Notes: generated by a model from the sequence alone, not told the origin. Positions 1 through 6,324 are shown, numbered from the stretch's first letter. The stretch is 15,161 nt of DNA from JBIOWF01 sp044868295 (GCA_044868295.1 JBIOWF010000115.1:1-15161); one strand, 5' to 3'. Program-made: numbers and translations.

Positions 1-875
1 CCGCCTACGTCGGCGGCGCGACCGGCGTCAAGGCGCGAGAAGCGTTCGAACACGCGGGCGCGCTCCGACGCCGCGATGCCGGGGCCGCCGTCGCTGACGC
101 TGATGCGAACGTCCGCCCCCTCACCACACGCCTGCAGCAGGACCGTCCCGCCGGGCGGGCTGTGCCGTACGGCGTTGTCCAGCAGGTTGGCTAGGACCTG
201 GGCGAGCAGGTCAGGATCGGCGAACAGGCTGGTCCGAGGCGCCACCTCGCTGCGGACCGTGATGTCGTCTCGCTTCAGAGCGGCCTCGGATACGGCCTGA
301 TGGCAGAGCGACGCGAGATCGAGCACCTCCGGCTCTATCAGTCGTGCGCCGGAGTCGAGCCGCGACAGGTCGAGCAGTTGGGCGACCAGGCGGCCCAGCC
401 GCTGGGTCTGGGCGAGAGCCGTGCCGAGCGTGTCGACATCGGGCGGTGAGACGCCGTCCACGACGTTCTCCAGCACCGCCTGGAGGCCGGTGATCGGGGT
501 CCGCAGCTCGTGACTGACGTTGGCCACCAGTTCACGACGCTGCCGGTCCACCTCGGCCAGGTCGGCGGCCATCGCGTTGAACGCCCTGGCGAGCTCGCCG
601 ACCTCGTCCCTTGATGTTGCGGTGACACGCAGGCCGTACCGGCCCTTGGCGATCGTCTGCGCGGCGGCGGCCATCTCGCGCAGTGGCTTGGTCATCCCCC
701 GGGCGAGCAACTGGATCATGATCAGTGCGAACGCGACCGCGATCGCGAGGCGTGTCTTCCCCGTCAGGTTCGCGAGGATGCCGAGCTCGTTGACGGCGAA
801 CGCAGTGACCACGGCGAGCACGATCACGATGCCGAGCTTGACCTTGATCCGGCCGAGGAAATCAAGCGGCCTCAT
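1..875 (-). CDS. Two-component sensor histidine kinase (3' end outside window)
   Basis: Membrane histidine kinase that would phosphorylate the response regulator encoded just upstream. The visible 291 codons read: two transmembrane helices (about residues 13-28 and 43-58) with a very short outside loop, a HAMP linker (59-112), the dimerisation/phosphoacceptor helix with NVSHELRTPITGLQ (His122), then the ATPase domain with the N box ANLLDNAVRH (Asn234), the DGGPGI G1 box (Asp262) and the VFERFSR F box. The G2 box and C-terminus lie beyond base 1. The ATG at 875 is chosen because the same frame has a stop at 905-903, so no longer N-terminus is possible. The start overlaps the stop of a 22-codon ORF by ATGA. 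The near absence of an extracellular domain suggests sensing in the membrane or through a partner; the signal cannot be told from sequence. Confidence 0.93.
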   Translation of the reverse strand, partial: MRPLDFLGRIKVKLGIVIVLAVVTAFAVNELGILANLTGKTRLAIAVAFALIMIQLLARGMTKPLREMAAAAQTIAKGRYGLRVTATSRDEVGELARAFNAMAADLAEVDRQRRELVANVSHELRTPITGLQAVLENVVDGVSPPDVDTLGTALAQTQRLGRLVAQLLDLSRLDSGARLIEPEVLDLASLCHQAVSEAALKRDDITVRSEVAPRTSLFADPDLLAQVLANLLDNAVRHSPPGGTVLLQACGEGADVRISVSDGGPGIAASERARVFERFSRLDAGRAADVG

Positions 876-940
876 CGCCGCCCGCCGCAGGTCCGCGCGA
901 CTTCACGAGCGAGTTCGTGCACGGTCACAGGCGAGTTCAC
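872..940 (-). CDS. Possible 22-residue coupling ORF between regulator and kinase
   Basis: A GTG at 940-938 overlaps the response-regulator stop (GTGA), and this frame runs 22 codons (VNSPVTVHELAREVARTCGGRR) to a TGA at 874-872 that overlaps the kinase ATG (ATGA). It would bridge the 61-nt gap so that ribosomes could pass from regulator to kinase by stop-start coupling. There is no family match and no clear Shine-Dalgarno, and a 22-codon open frame is common by chance in this GC-rich DNA. It could instead be non-coding spacer, or the trace of a frameshift in a longer kinase N-terminus. Confidence 0.22.
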   Translation of the reverse strand: MNSPVTVHELAREVARTCGGRR

Positions 941-1626
941 GGGCGGACCAGGGCATAGCCGACGCCGTGCACCGTACGGACGACGTCGGAGCCGAGCTTG
1001 CGGCGCAGCGCGCGGACGTGGCTGTCCACCGTCCGGGTCGCGGCGGCCTCCGAGAAACCCCAGATGTCGGAGAGCAGGCGTTCCCGCTCGAAGACCTGGC
1101 CCGGCCGCTCGGCGAACCGCCTGAGCAGGTCGAACTCGGTGCGTGTGAGCTGAGCCTCCACTCCTCGCACGAACACCCGCCGTTCGGCGGTGTTGATCTC
1201 GACGTCGCCGACGCGGATCACCGCATCCTCCTGCGCGAGCTGGGTCGCGCGGTCGACCCGCCGCAGCAGGGCGTGGATCCGCGCCACGAGTTCGCGCATG
1301 CTGAACGGCTTGGTGATGTAGTCGTCGGCTCCCACCCCCAGGCCGACGAGCACGTCGGTCTCCTCGCCGAGCGCGGTCAGCATGAGGACGGGGACCGGCC
1401 GGGCGGCCTGCATCCGGCGGCAGACCTCCAGCCCGTCCACGCCCGGCAGCAGCCGGTCGAGGACGACGAGATCCGGCTCTGCTTTGGCGTAGGCCGCGAG
1501 CGCCCCCGCTCCGTCGCCCGCGACCCGTACATCGAAGCCTTCCGCGACCAGCCGCATCTGTACGGCTTTCGCGATCGTCTCGTCGTCCTCGACCACCAGG
1601 ACGCACCGCTGCTGGGGGGTGACCAT
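937..1626 (-). CDS. OmpR/PhoB-family response regulator
   Basis: DNA-binding response regulator of 229 aa, the usual length for this family. The receiver domain (about 7-120) has the acidic pair Asp14/Asp15, the phosphoacceptor Asp57 in VVLDRLLPG, Thr84 in LMLTAL and Lys106 in ITKPF. The winged-helix effector domain fills about 130-227 and ends GVGYALVRP, typical of OmpR-type proteins. Arg58 after the phosphoacceptor is less common than Leu or Met but is tolerated. It is transcribed ahead of the histidine kinase and faces the N-acetyltransferase gene across 183 bp. A TAGGCT hexamer 6 nt before the ATG, and no good Shine-Dalgarno, suggest a leaderless transcript. Target genes are not evident here. 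Confidence 0.95.
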   Translation of the reverse strand: MVTPQQRCVLVVEDDETIAKAVQMRLVAEGFDVRVAGDGAGALAAYAKAEPDLVVLDRLLPGVDGLEVCRRMQAARPVPVLMLTALGEETDVLVGLGVGADDYITKPFSMRELVARIHALLRRVDRATQLAQEDAVIRVGDVEINTAERRVFVRGVEAQLTRTEFDLLRRFAERPGQVFERERLLSDIWGFSEAAATRTVDSHVRALRRKLGSDVVRTVHGVGYALVRP

Positions 1627-1632
1627 AAGCGC

Positions 1633-1638
1633 AGCCTA
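1633..1638 (-). promoter_or_regulatory. Candidate -10 element of the response regulator (leaderless)
   Basis: TAGGCT fits the actinobacterial TAnnnT -10 pattern and ends 6 nt before the ATG at 1626, so transcription would start at or next to the start codon. No convincing -35 was seen. Confidence 0.35.
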
Positions 1639-1747
1639 AGCCGACATCGTGCAGACCCATCAGCCCAACTTGTGGAGATCCCGTGCATCTCATCGACGAT
1701 CGCCGTCAATGGGGCCGCAGGATGTGCACATCGAGATCGTGTGGCAG

Positions 1748-1775
1748 ACCGTCAGACAGGGCTACCGTCAGACAG
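1748..1775 (+). repeat. 12-bp direct repeat in the divergent promoter region
   Basis: ACCGTCAGACAG occurs at 1748-1759 and again at 1764-1775, 16 bp apart, upstream of the candidate acetyltransferase -10. It could be a tandem operator or only a small slippage duplication. Confidence 0.5.
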
Positions 1776-1796
1776 AGCTTCGGCAAGGTCGCCGGT

Positions 1797-1802
1797 TACG
1801 GT
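1797..1802 (+). promoter_or_regulatory. Candidate -10 element of the N-acetyltransferase (leaderless)
   Basis: TACGGT matches TAnnnT and is followed by exactly 7 nt and then the ATG at 1810, the spacing expected for a leaderless mRNA. There is no Shine-Dalgarno at a usable distance from that ATG. The -35 is not clear. Confidence 0.45.
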
Positions 1803-1809
1803 GTGCGGT

Positions 1810-2682
1810 ATGACCGAATCGGTGGATGTGGCGGGTTATCTGCGGCGGCTGGGGCTGGGCGATGGTGGGCCCCCGAGCGTGGAAGGGCTGTTCCGGCTGC
1901 AGGCGGCGCACGTCGAGCGCGTGCCGTACGAGAACCTGGAGATCTGGCTGGGCCGCCCGACGACCGTGGATCCGGTGGAGTCGGCGAAGCGGATCGTCGG
2001 CGGGCGGGGTGGCTACTGTTTCCACCTCAACGGGTCGTTGTCGCTGCTGCTCATGTCGCTCGGCTATCGGGTCACACGGCATTTCGGCGGCGTGCAGAAC
2101 TCCGCTTCCCGTCCGGCGGGGGCCGACGGGAACCACCTCGTCCTCACGGTTTCCGGGCTGCCCTCGACCGGCAACCCGGGCGGCGCCTGGCTGATCGACG
2201 CCGGCCTCGGCGACGCGATCCACGAGCCCCTCCCCCTGATCGAGGGCGTCCACGAGCAGGGCCCGTTCCGGTACGGCTTGCGCCCCTCGGAGGCCGAGCC
2301 CGGCGGCTGGCGGTTCGATCACGATCCACGAGGCAGCTTCCTCGGCATGGACTTCCAGCCGAACTCGACAGACATGTCCGCATTCGAGGCCAAGCACGAA
2401 TATCTGTCCACGTCCCCTGAGTCCGGGTTCGTCCGGTCGGCCGTCGTCCAGCGACGGGACGCGGGTGGTGCGGACACTCTGACCGGGCTCGTTCTCAAGC
2501 GCATCGGGCCGACGGAGAGCTCAACGACGCTCGATCATCAGGGGGATTACTTCGCCGCGCTGGCCGACGTCTTCGGCCTGGCCCTCGACGACGTCACTCC
2601 GGCCGAGAGAGCCAAGCTCTGGACCCGGTTGTGCACCGCACACGAGCAATGGCTGGCGGCCCAGAGCGATCCCCCCAAGTGA
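1810..2682 (+). CDS. Arylamine N-acetyltransferase
   Basis: Cytosolic acetyl-CoA-dependent N-acetyltransferase of 290 aa, close to the usual NAT length of about 275-290. The Cys-His-Asp triad is visible: Cys70 in RGGYCFHLN, His109 in GNHLVLTV and Asp130 in WLIDAGLGD. The N-terminal signature VPYENLEIW (38-46) is also typical. NATs transfer acetyl from acetyl-CoA to arylamines and hydrazines; in actinomycetes some relatives act in natural-product amide formation, so the physiological substrate is open. The open frame extends about 430 codons further upstream, but that part is antisense to the kinase and regulator. The ATG at 1810 fits both the family N-terminus and the leaderless -10. A GTG at 1801 is a weaker alternative. 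The gene stands alone, and its 3' end lies inside a tandem duplication. Confidence 0.93.
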   Translation: MTESVDVAGYLRRLGLGDGGPPSVEGLFRLQAAHVERVPYENLEIWLGRPTTVDPVESAKRIVGGRGGYCFHLNGSLSLLLMSLGYRVTRHFGGVQNSASRPAGADGNHLVLTVSGLPSTGNPGGAWLIDAGLGDAIHEPLPLIEGVHEQGPFRYGLRPSEAEPGGWRFDHDPRGSFLGMDFQPNSTDMSAFEAKHEYLSTSPESGFVRSAVVQRRDAGGADTLTGLVLKRIGPTESSTTLDHQGDYFAALADVFGLALDDVTPAERAKLWTRLCTAHEQWLAAQSDPPK

Positions 2683-2737
2683 TCTCCGTCCGGCCTGGCG
2701 GCTCAGAACGATCCTCCCGAGTGATCTCCGTCCGGCC
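2654..2737 (+). repeat. Tandem 42-bp duplication across the acetyltransferase stop codon
   Basis: Two adjoining 42-bp copies (2654-2695 and 2696-2737) differ at four positions, all transitions. The first copy holds the last nine codons and the TGA of the acetyltransferase; the second is entirely downstream. The rest of 2738-2843 holds no gene. It contains a short inverted repeat, GCCCG-atcg-CGGGC (2792-2805), that is too weak to call a terminator. Confidence 0.85.
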
Positions 2738-2843
2738 GGTTCACGATGTGGCCCCGGAGCCGCAATCCGACCGGTTCGTTCTCCGAGGGAAGCCCGATCG
2801 CGGGCACGACCGCCCCGGAACCCCATGAGGCCGGAGCCAGTGG

Positions 2844-3779
2844 TCAATCGCTTCGGCGGGGCGACCGGTCCAGCTCGAAGTGGACCTCGTGACGCTGAAG
2901 GGGCTTCGCGCAGGCCCGGCAGAGCAGGACGGGCGCGAGAGGGGAACCGCAGGGCCTGTGGGTGACGGTGAGGTCCGAACCGGGTGGTCCGACGAGCTCT
3001 CGCTGCGCCCAGTCCGTCACGAAGGCGAAGACCTCGAAGAACGCCAGCCCCTTCTCAGTGAGCCGGTAGTCCCCGCCGGAGAGGTGGAAGACGTCGAGAT
3101 CCACGAACCGGCGGAGCCGGTCGGTGAGGACCGAGGGCGCGATCGCTAGCTCGGCCTGGAAGTCGACGAACCTACGGGTGCCGAGCAGCGCGGCCGCCAG
3201 CACGGTCGTGCTCCATCGATCGCCGAGGATCTCCATCGAGTCGGGGCAGTACCCGAGAAAGTCAGTGGCGGTTTCCGGCCGGATGGTCCGGCGGTGATGG
3301 CGGGGCAGCCCGATGCTGACGAACGTGTCCAGGGGCCCACGCACGATGTGAGTGTCACGCGCGCTCATCGGCCTGAGACACTCACCGCAGCCGAGATGGG
3401 CCAGCGCCTCCTGACCGCAGGTGTCGTGGATCAGGGGTGGCAGGTCACGATCGGTCCAGTCCCGCTCCCACGAGTAGATCGCGACGAGCAGCGACCACAG
3501 GGCGATCCCCCGGTCCGTCAGCCGGTACTCGTTTCGCATCCGGCCGTCGCGGTAGGCGACCGTCGTGAGGATGTCGTGGGCGACGAGTTCCTTGAGCCGT
3601 GAGGAGAGCACGGATTCGGAGATGGACAGCTCGTCCCGCCAGCGGGCGAAAGTGCGAACGTGCAGCAGGAAGGCACGCTGAAGGATCATCAGCACCCATC
3701 GATCGCCCAGGATCGCGAGCGCCTGCCCGATCGCGCTCAGGGCGTCTCTCGGGTGCCCGGTTTTCGGCTCCCCGCTCAT
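2844..3779 (-). CDS. Duplicated HxlR-family winged-helix regulator with two Cys/His clusters
   Basis: A 311-aa transcription factor about twice the usual HxlR length. Domain 1 (about 12-110) has ILGDRWVLMIL, the recognition part SVLSSRLKELVAHDIL and the wing EYRLTDRG. Domain 2 (about 177-262) repeats these as ILGDRWSTTVL, SVLTDRLRRFVDLDV and DYRLTEKG. Each winged helix is followed by the same spacing of possible metal ligands: His118-x2-Cys121-x9-Cys131-x2-Cys134, and His274-x2-Cys277-x9-Cys287-x2-Cys290. HxlR proteins normally bind DNA as dimers, so one chain may form an internal pseudo-dimer. The two clusters look like zinc-ribbon or redox sites (inference). The start is supported by GAAAGGGGG about 7 nt before the ATG. 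The effector and targets are unknown; HxlR genes often control a divergent neighbour, here a small membrane protein 508 bp away. Confidence 0.9.
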   Translation of the reverse strand: MSGEPKTGHPRDALSAIGQALAILGDRWVLMILQRAFLLHVRTFARWRDELSISESVLSSRLKELVAHDILTTVAYRDGRMRNEYRLTDRGIALWSLLVAIYSWERDWTDRDLPPLIHDTCGQEALAHLGCGECLRPMSARDTHIVRGPLDTFVSIGLPRHHRRTIRPETATDFLGYCPDSMEILGDRWSTTVLAAALLGTRRFVDFQAELAIAPSVLTDRLRRFVDLDVFHLSGGDYRLTEKGLAFFEVFAFVTDWAQRELVGPPGSDLTVTHRPCGSPLAPVLLCRACAKPLQRHEVHFELDRSPRRSD

Positions 3780-4080
3780 GGCCGCGCCCCCTTTCCCGTC
3801 CGTCTGCCGTCCGACTTCTTTCCGTGCGCCTTCCTGCGCGCGTCTTGCCGCTCGCCTCCCCGTTCTTCTTGTTACTCGCCCGTATCGCCATTTCTCGTGC
3901 CGCCTTATCCGGTTATCTCATTTATTGCCCGCTTTCTGCACGATTTTCCGGCCACAGGAGTCTTCGCACCCGTACGAGAGCTTGGAACGTTACCAGCAGC
4001 GGCTTTCGCGACTGTACGGACATTCCCGGCGCCGATTCGCTAACTTTTTTTATCGTAGTTTCTGGCCATGGTAAGACGCG

Positions 4081-4095
4081 CTGGTCATGGACCAG
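4081..4095. promoter_or_regulatory. Inverted repeat CTGGTC-ATG-GACCAG, possible operator
   Basis: Perfect 6-bp arms around a 3-bp centre. A related CTGGCCATGG lies 19 bp upstream (4062-4071, against CTGGTCATGG at 4081-4090). The position between the HxlR gene and its divergent neighbour suits a regulator site. Binding is not shown. Confidence 0.35.
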
Positions 4096-4250
4096 TCAGG
4101 GGCCCCGCTTCTGACTCCCCCGAGGGCCACACGGAGCCGCCTCAGGATCTCCGGCCGCCCTCCGGACGGCGAAGTGCCGGAACTCGGCGACTCTCGCGGA
4201 CGTTGTTCTGGCAGCGCAGAATGAGATGTATCGCGTGAGACCGGCAGCGC

Positions 4251-4268
4251 AGCCCCCTCGCCGGGGCT
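4251..4268 (+). promoter_or_regulatory. Hairpin directly upstream of a Shine-Dalgarno
   Basis: AGCCCC-ctcgcc-GGGGCT forms a perfect 6-bp stem. It ends 6 nt before the GAAAGG ribosome site (4275-4280) of the small membrane protein. It could stabilise the mRNA 5' end or affect translation. Confidence 0.35.
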
Positions 4269-4287
4269 CCTAACGAAAGGCCCGACG

Positions 4288-4482
4288 ATGTCGCCACTCG
4301 GCAAGTACTACGTAGGCGCGGGAATTGTGGCCGTGCTCGCCATCCTGCTTCCGCTGCCCTCGATCCTCACGTGGCTGATCGTGCTCGGCGTATTGGGGGC
4401 TCCGGTCGTGGCCTACTTCATGCTCGACGAGTCTCAGCGCGCCAGGCTGCGCCGGATCCGCCGCCGCCAAATCGGCGGTTGA
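4288..4482 (+). CDS. Small two-helix membrane protein of unknown function
   Basis: A 64-aa protein with two hydrophobic helices (about 8-25 and 27-46, broken by the PLPS turn) and a strongly basic C-terminal tail (RARLRRIRRRQ) that should stay in the cytoplasm. The ribosome site GAAAGG with a 7-nt spacer supports the ATG. No family was recognised. It stands alone, diverges from the HxlR regulator and converges on the DUF3817 gene. The stop codon is followed at once by a cluster of GATC-containing repeats. The clean membrane topology and ribosome site make it a likely real gene. Confidence 0.75.
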   Translation: MSPLGKYYVGAGIVAVLAILLPLPSILTWLIVLGVLGAPVVAYFMLDESQRARLRRIRRRQIGG

Positions 4483-4490
4483 TCAACACA

Positions 4491-4530
4491 GATCGGCGCT
4501 GATCGGCAGCGATCGGCGGCTGATCCGCGC
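4491..4530. repeat. 10-bp-phased GATCGGC repeats between convergent genes
   Basis: GATCGGCGCT, GATCGGCAGC and GATCGGCGGC follow each other at 4491, 4501 and 4511, and a degenerate TGATCCGCGC closes the run. ATCGGCGGTTGATCAA just upstream (4471-4486) is related. The copies can pair (CGCTG-atcgg-CAGCG), so a bidirectional terminator is possible, but there is no T tract. Confidence 0.6.
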
Positions 4531-4587
4531 TCGCCTCATGGTCCGCCGACGGTCTCCGGCCGCTGATGGCATTGCGACCTGCCCAAT

Positions 4588-4911
4588 TCAGGTCGCGGGT
4601 GCCGTGGCGATCTGCCCGCGGACGCGGGTGGTCACGTTGCGCTCGACCACGAACGACAGGAACGGGATCGTGCCCGCGATCAGCACCAGGAGCAGGTATC
4701 CGACGGACCAGCGGGTCTTGAGGCCCAGGTGGAGCGCCGCCATCAAATAGATCACGTACAGGAAGCCGTGGATGGGCCCCACGACGGCGACGAGGGTGCT
4801 GTTCCCGAATCCGTACTTCACCACCATGGCGGCGCAGAGCAGGAGCAGCATCACGCCGACGATGTACGCCATGACGCGGTAGAACTTGAGGGCTGATTCC
4901 ACGACGATCAT
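4588..4911 (-). CDS. DUF3817 family integral membrane protein
   Basis: A 107-aa membrane protein with three predicted helices (about 10-31, 40-60 and 68-88) and the DUF3817 hallmarks KFYRVMAYIVG near the N-terminus and VGPIHGFLYVIYLMAAL in the middle. The family is widespread in actinobacteria and has no known function. AGAGG lies only 2 nt before the ATG at 4911 but 11 nt before an in-frame GTG at 4902, so translation may begin at GTG (MESALKFYRV), giving 104 aa. It lies 104 nt downstream of SURF1 on the same strand and is probably co-transcribed, which hints at a respiratory-membrane role (inference). Confidence 0.88.
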   Translation of the reverse strand: MIVVESALKFYRVMAYIVGVMLLLLCAAMVVKYGFGNSTLVAVVGPIHGFLYVIYLMAALHLGLKTRWSVGYLLLVLIAGTIPFLSFVVERNVTTRVRGQIATAPAT

Positions 4912-4980
4912 TACCTCTGCTGGGAAACGGTTCTCACACGATATCCGCGCCGAGCACCGGTCCTTCCAGCGGCGGTACAG

Positions 4981-5032
4981 GTTCCGGCGTCAGGTTCCGG
5001 CGTCAGGTGCCGGCGTCAGGTGCCGGGGACCC
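4981..5032. repeat. 13-bp tandem repeat over the SURF1 stop codon
   Basis: GTTCCGGCGTCAG at 4981-4993 and 4994-5006, GTGCCGGCGTCAG at 5007-5019, and a partial GTGCCGGGGACCC at 5020-5032. On the minus strand each full copy carries TGA. Because 13 is not a multiple of three, the three TGAs (5018-5016, 5005-5003, 4992-4990) fall in three different frames. Confidence 0.85.
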
Positions 5033-5840
5033 GCTGTGTCGGCTCGACGGGAGCCGTGGCCTCGGCGGCGGCGCCGGTGGCCGAGCGGCCGCCCGCGGCC
5101 GCGCTCCGGACCGCGTCCCGGACGAAGTGGAACCACATGAAAACAGCGAAGATCGCGAAGATCCACCACTGGGCGGCATATGCGAGATTGCGCCAGGTGA
5201 ACCCGCTTCCCACGGTCGGGGCGGGCACGGCGACCGGCCGCACCCCGGACGGCGGGTCCTGCCCGGTCGCGACGACGAACCCGTCCCGCAGCCGTACGTC
5301 CGCCCACGTGTTGATCAGCTCAGCCGTGGACACGGTGGCGACCTGACCTGACGGCAGGTGACCCACTCGCTGCACGGCGTCGGTCTGCTCGGCGGGCCAC
5401 AGCCGCCCGGTCACGATCACGGTCCCGGTCGGTACGGCTGTCGCCGGATCGTTCACCGCCGGGATCCACCCTCGAACGACGGGGATGACCGTGCCGTCGG
5501 CCAGCCTCAGCGGGGTGAGCAACCAGAATCCCCGGCCGCTCGCGGCCCGGCCGCCCGGCGCGGAGACGTCGGCGACCCGGTCGGCCACCAGAAGCTGGTC
5601 GGCGGCGTCGAATGTGCCTTCGGCGGAGACTCTGCGGCCCGCTACGTCCGCGCCGGCGCGCCGGCCGACCTGAGCGAGGGCGGTGACGGAGACCGTCGCC
5701 GGATCCGCGCCGAGCCTGGGCTTGCCCGAGGCCTCGAAGACGCCGAGTTGCCAGCGGCCGAGCAATGCGAAGGAGATCAGCACCCCGATCACCAGCAGGT
5801 GAAGCGCCACCAGCCGGGGAGCGAAAAGAGTGCGGAGCAT
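5016..5840 (-). CDS. SURF1 family cytochrome oxidase assembly protein
   Basis: A 274-aa membrane protein of the SURF1 family, which helps build haem-copper (aa3-type) cytochrome c oxidase, probably at the haem A insertion step. It has the SURF1 layout: an N-terminal helix (about 9-28) followed by LGRWQLG, a large outside domain with GFWLLTPLRLADGTVIPVVRGWIP, and a second helix near the C-terminus (about 218-240) inside FTWRNLAYAAQWWIFAIFAVFMWFHF. The tail is Ala/Thr-rich. The start ATG fits a leaderless promoter (TAGCGT, 7 nt, ATG). The DUF3817 gene follows on the same strand; oxidase subunits are not in this window. The stop codon lies in a 13-bp tandem repeat, so the tail may vary between strains. 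Confidence 0.93.
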   Translation of the reverse strand: MLRTLFAPRLVALHLLVIGVLISFALLGRWQLGVFEASGKPRLGADPATVSVTALAQVGRRAGADVAGRRVSAEGTFDAADQLLVADRVADVSAPGGRAASGRGFWLLTPLRLADGTVIPVVRGWIPAVNDPATAVPTGTVIVTGRLWPAEQTDAVQRVGHLPSGQVATVSTAELINTWADVRLRDGFVVATGQDPPSGVRPVAVPAPTVGSGFTWRNLAYAAQWWIFAIFAVFMWFHFVRDAVRSAAAGGRSATGAAAEATAPVEPTQRVPGT

Positions 5841-5847
5841 GACTTAC

Positions 5848-5853
5848 ACGCTA
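5848..5853 (-). promoter_or_regulatory. Candidate -10 element of SURF1 (leaderless)
   Basis: TAGCGT matches TAnnnT, with exactly 7 nt between it and the ATG at 5840 and no Shine-Dalgarno. A TTCGGG lies 18 nt upstream as a poor -35. Confidence 0.45.
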
Positions 5854-5963
5854 TCCGCCGTCGCCCATGGTCCCGAACGCGGAGCCGCCCACCAGGGAAT
5901 GATCCAACAGAGCCACATGCGCAAAATCCGACAAATCGGTGCCATAGGGGCACTTGCTGTCGC

Positions 5964-5969
5964 TACAGT
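5964..5969 (+). promoter_or_regulatory. Candidate -10 element of the 57-aa membrane protein (leaderless)
   Basis: TACAGT is followed by 7 nt and the ATG at 5977. The spacing is the same as for SURF1 and the acetyltransferase, and again no Shine-Dalgarno is present. Confidence 0.5.
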
Positions 5970-5976
5970 GCTTGCT

Positions 5977-6150
5977 ATGTCCGAGCCACACATTGACCCG
6001 GCCGGGAACACGCAGGCGTTCCGGGCGTTCGCACAGAAGCAGGATGTCTCTGCCGCCAAGGAGCAGACCTCCCGCCTGCCGATCTGGATCGCCCTGGGCG
6101 TCGCGCTCCTGGTCGTCCTCGGCGTGGTCGCCTACGTCCTCATCGGCTGA
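5977..6150 (+). CDS. Small single-helix membrane protein of unknown function
   Basis: A 57-aa protein that starts MSEPHIDPAGNTQAFRAFAQ. It has a polar N-terminal half followed by one hydrophobic helix (about 35-56, PIWIALGVALLVVLGVVAYV) that ends the protein, so it should be anchored by its C-terminus with the N-terminus in the cytoplasm. A longer in-frame ORF starts at 5830, but that part overlaps the SURF1 start and promoter on the other strand. The ATG at 5977 is preferred because of the leaderless -10. The gene diverges from SURF1 with 136 bp between them and ends just before a strong terminator. I recall similar short proteins in actinobacteria but cannot name a family. Confidence 0.75.
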   Translation: MSEPHIDPAGNTQAFRAFAQKQDVSAAKEQTSRLPIWIALGVALLVVLGVVAYVLIG

Positions 6151-6171
6151 ACCACAGCTGATCCATATACT

Positions 6172-6205
6172 AGCCGCCGACGACCGCGCCCGTCGGCGGC
6201 TTTGT
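6172..6205 (+). terminator. Intrinsic terminator after the 57-aa protein gene
   Basis: A perfect 11-bp GC-rich stem, AGCCGCCGACG / CGTCGGCGGCT (6172-6182 and 6191-6201), with an 8-nt loop. The T tract is short (the final T of the stem plus TTGT). It starts 21 nt after the stop codon at 6150. The remaining 6206-6324 has no gene; its stems on the other strand are weak. Confidence 0.8.
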
Positions 6206-6324
6206 CATGCCTGGAGTGGGCGCCGGCGGGTCGCACGGCCGGCCTGATCCGGACCGCTCGATCCGGCCCTGACACCGCCGCGCGATAAATGGCGGCACAG
6301 CCCAGTGGGTCACATCACTGCGCG

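Larger units (their letters stand above)
3780..4287. other. 508-bp gene-free divergent region
   Basis: No credible coding region. The first part (about 3790-3960) is pyrimidine-rich on the plus strand and contains the window's most AT-rich stretch (about 3885-3955), so it is probably promoter and purine-rich leader for the HxlR gene. A run of seven T lies at about 4044-4050 without a good stem before it. Two features are listed separately: a CTGGTC inverted repeat (4081-4095) and a hairpin just before the Shine-Dalgarno of the next gene (4251-4268). AGTCAG/CTGACT (4094-4116) is another possible stem. Confidence 0.6.

Noticed and set aside
872..1693. 273-codon minus-strand frame over the response regulator
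   Set aside because: Arg/Gly-rich shadow of the regulator gene. Only its last 22 codons are discussed, as a possible coupling ORF.
520..1809. A 430-codon open frame fused in front of the N-acetyltransferase
   Set aside because: It is antisense to the kinase and response regulator, both with clear domains, and has Arg/Ala/His-rich shadow composition. The acetyltransferase N-terminus begins at 1810.
2792..2805. GCCCG-atcg-CGGGC as a terminator between the acetyltransferase and HxlR genes
   Set aside because: Only a 5-bp stem and no T tract in either direction; expected by chance at this GC content.
4040..4055. T-run as an intrinsic terminator
   Set aside because: Seven T occur, but the preceding CGGCGCCG palindrome cannot form a stem with a loop, and no gene ends nearby on that strand.
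3599..4114. Plus-strand ORFs running from the HxlR gene into the intergenic region
   Set aside because: They start inside the antisense of the HxlR gene, and their Ser/Arg/Pro-rich sequence reflects the pyrimidine-rich leader. No ribosome site supports them.
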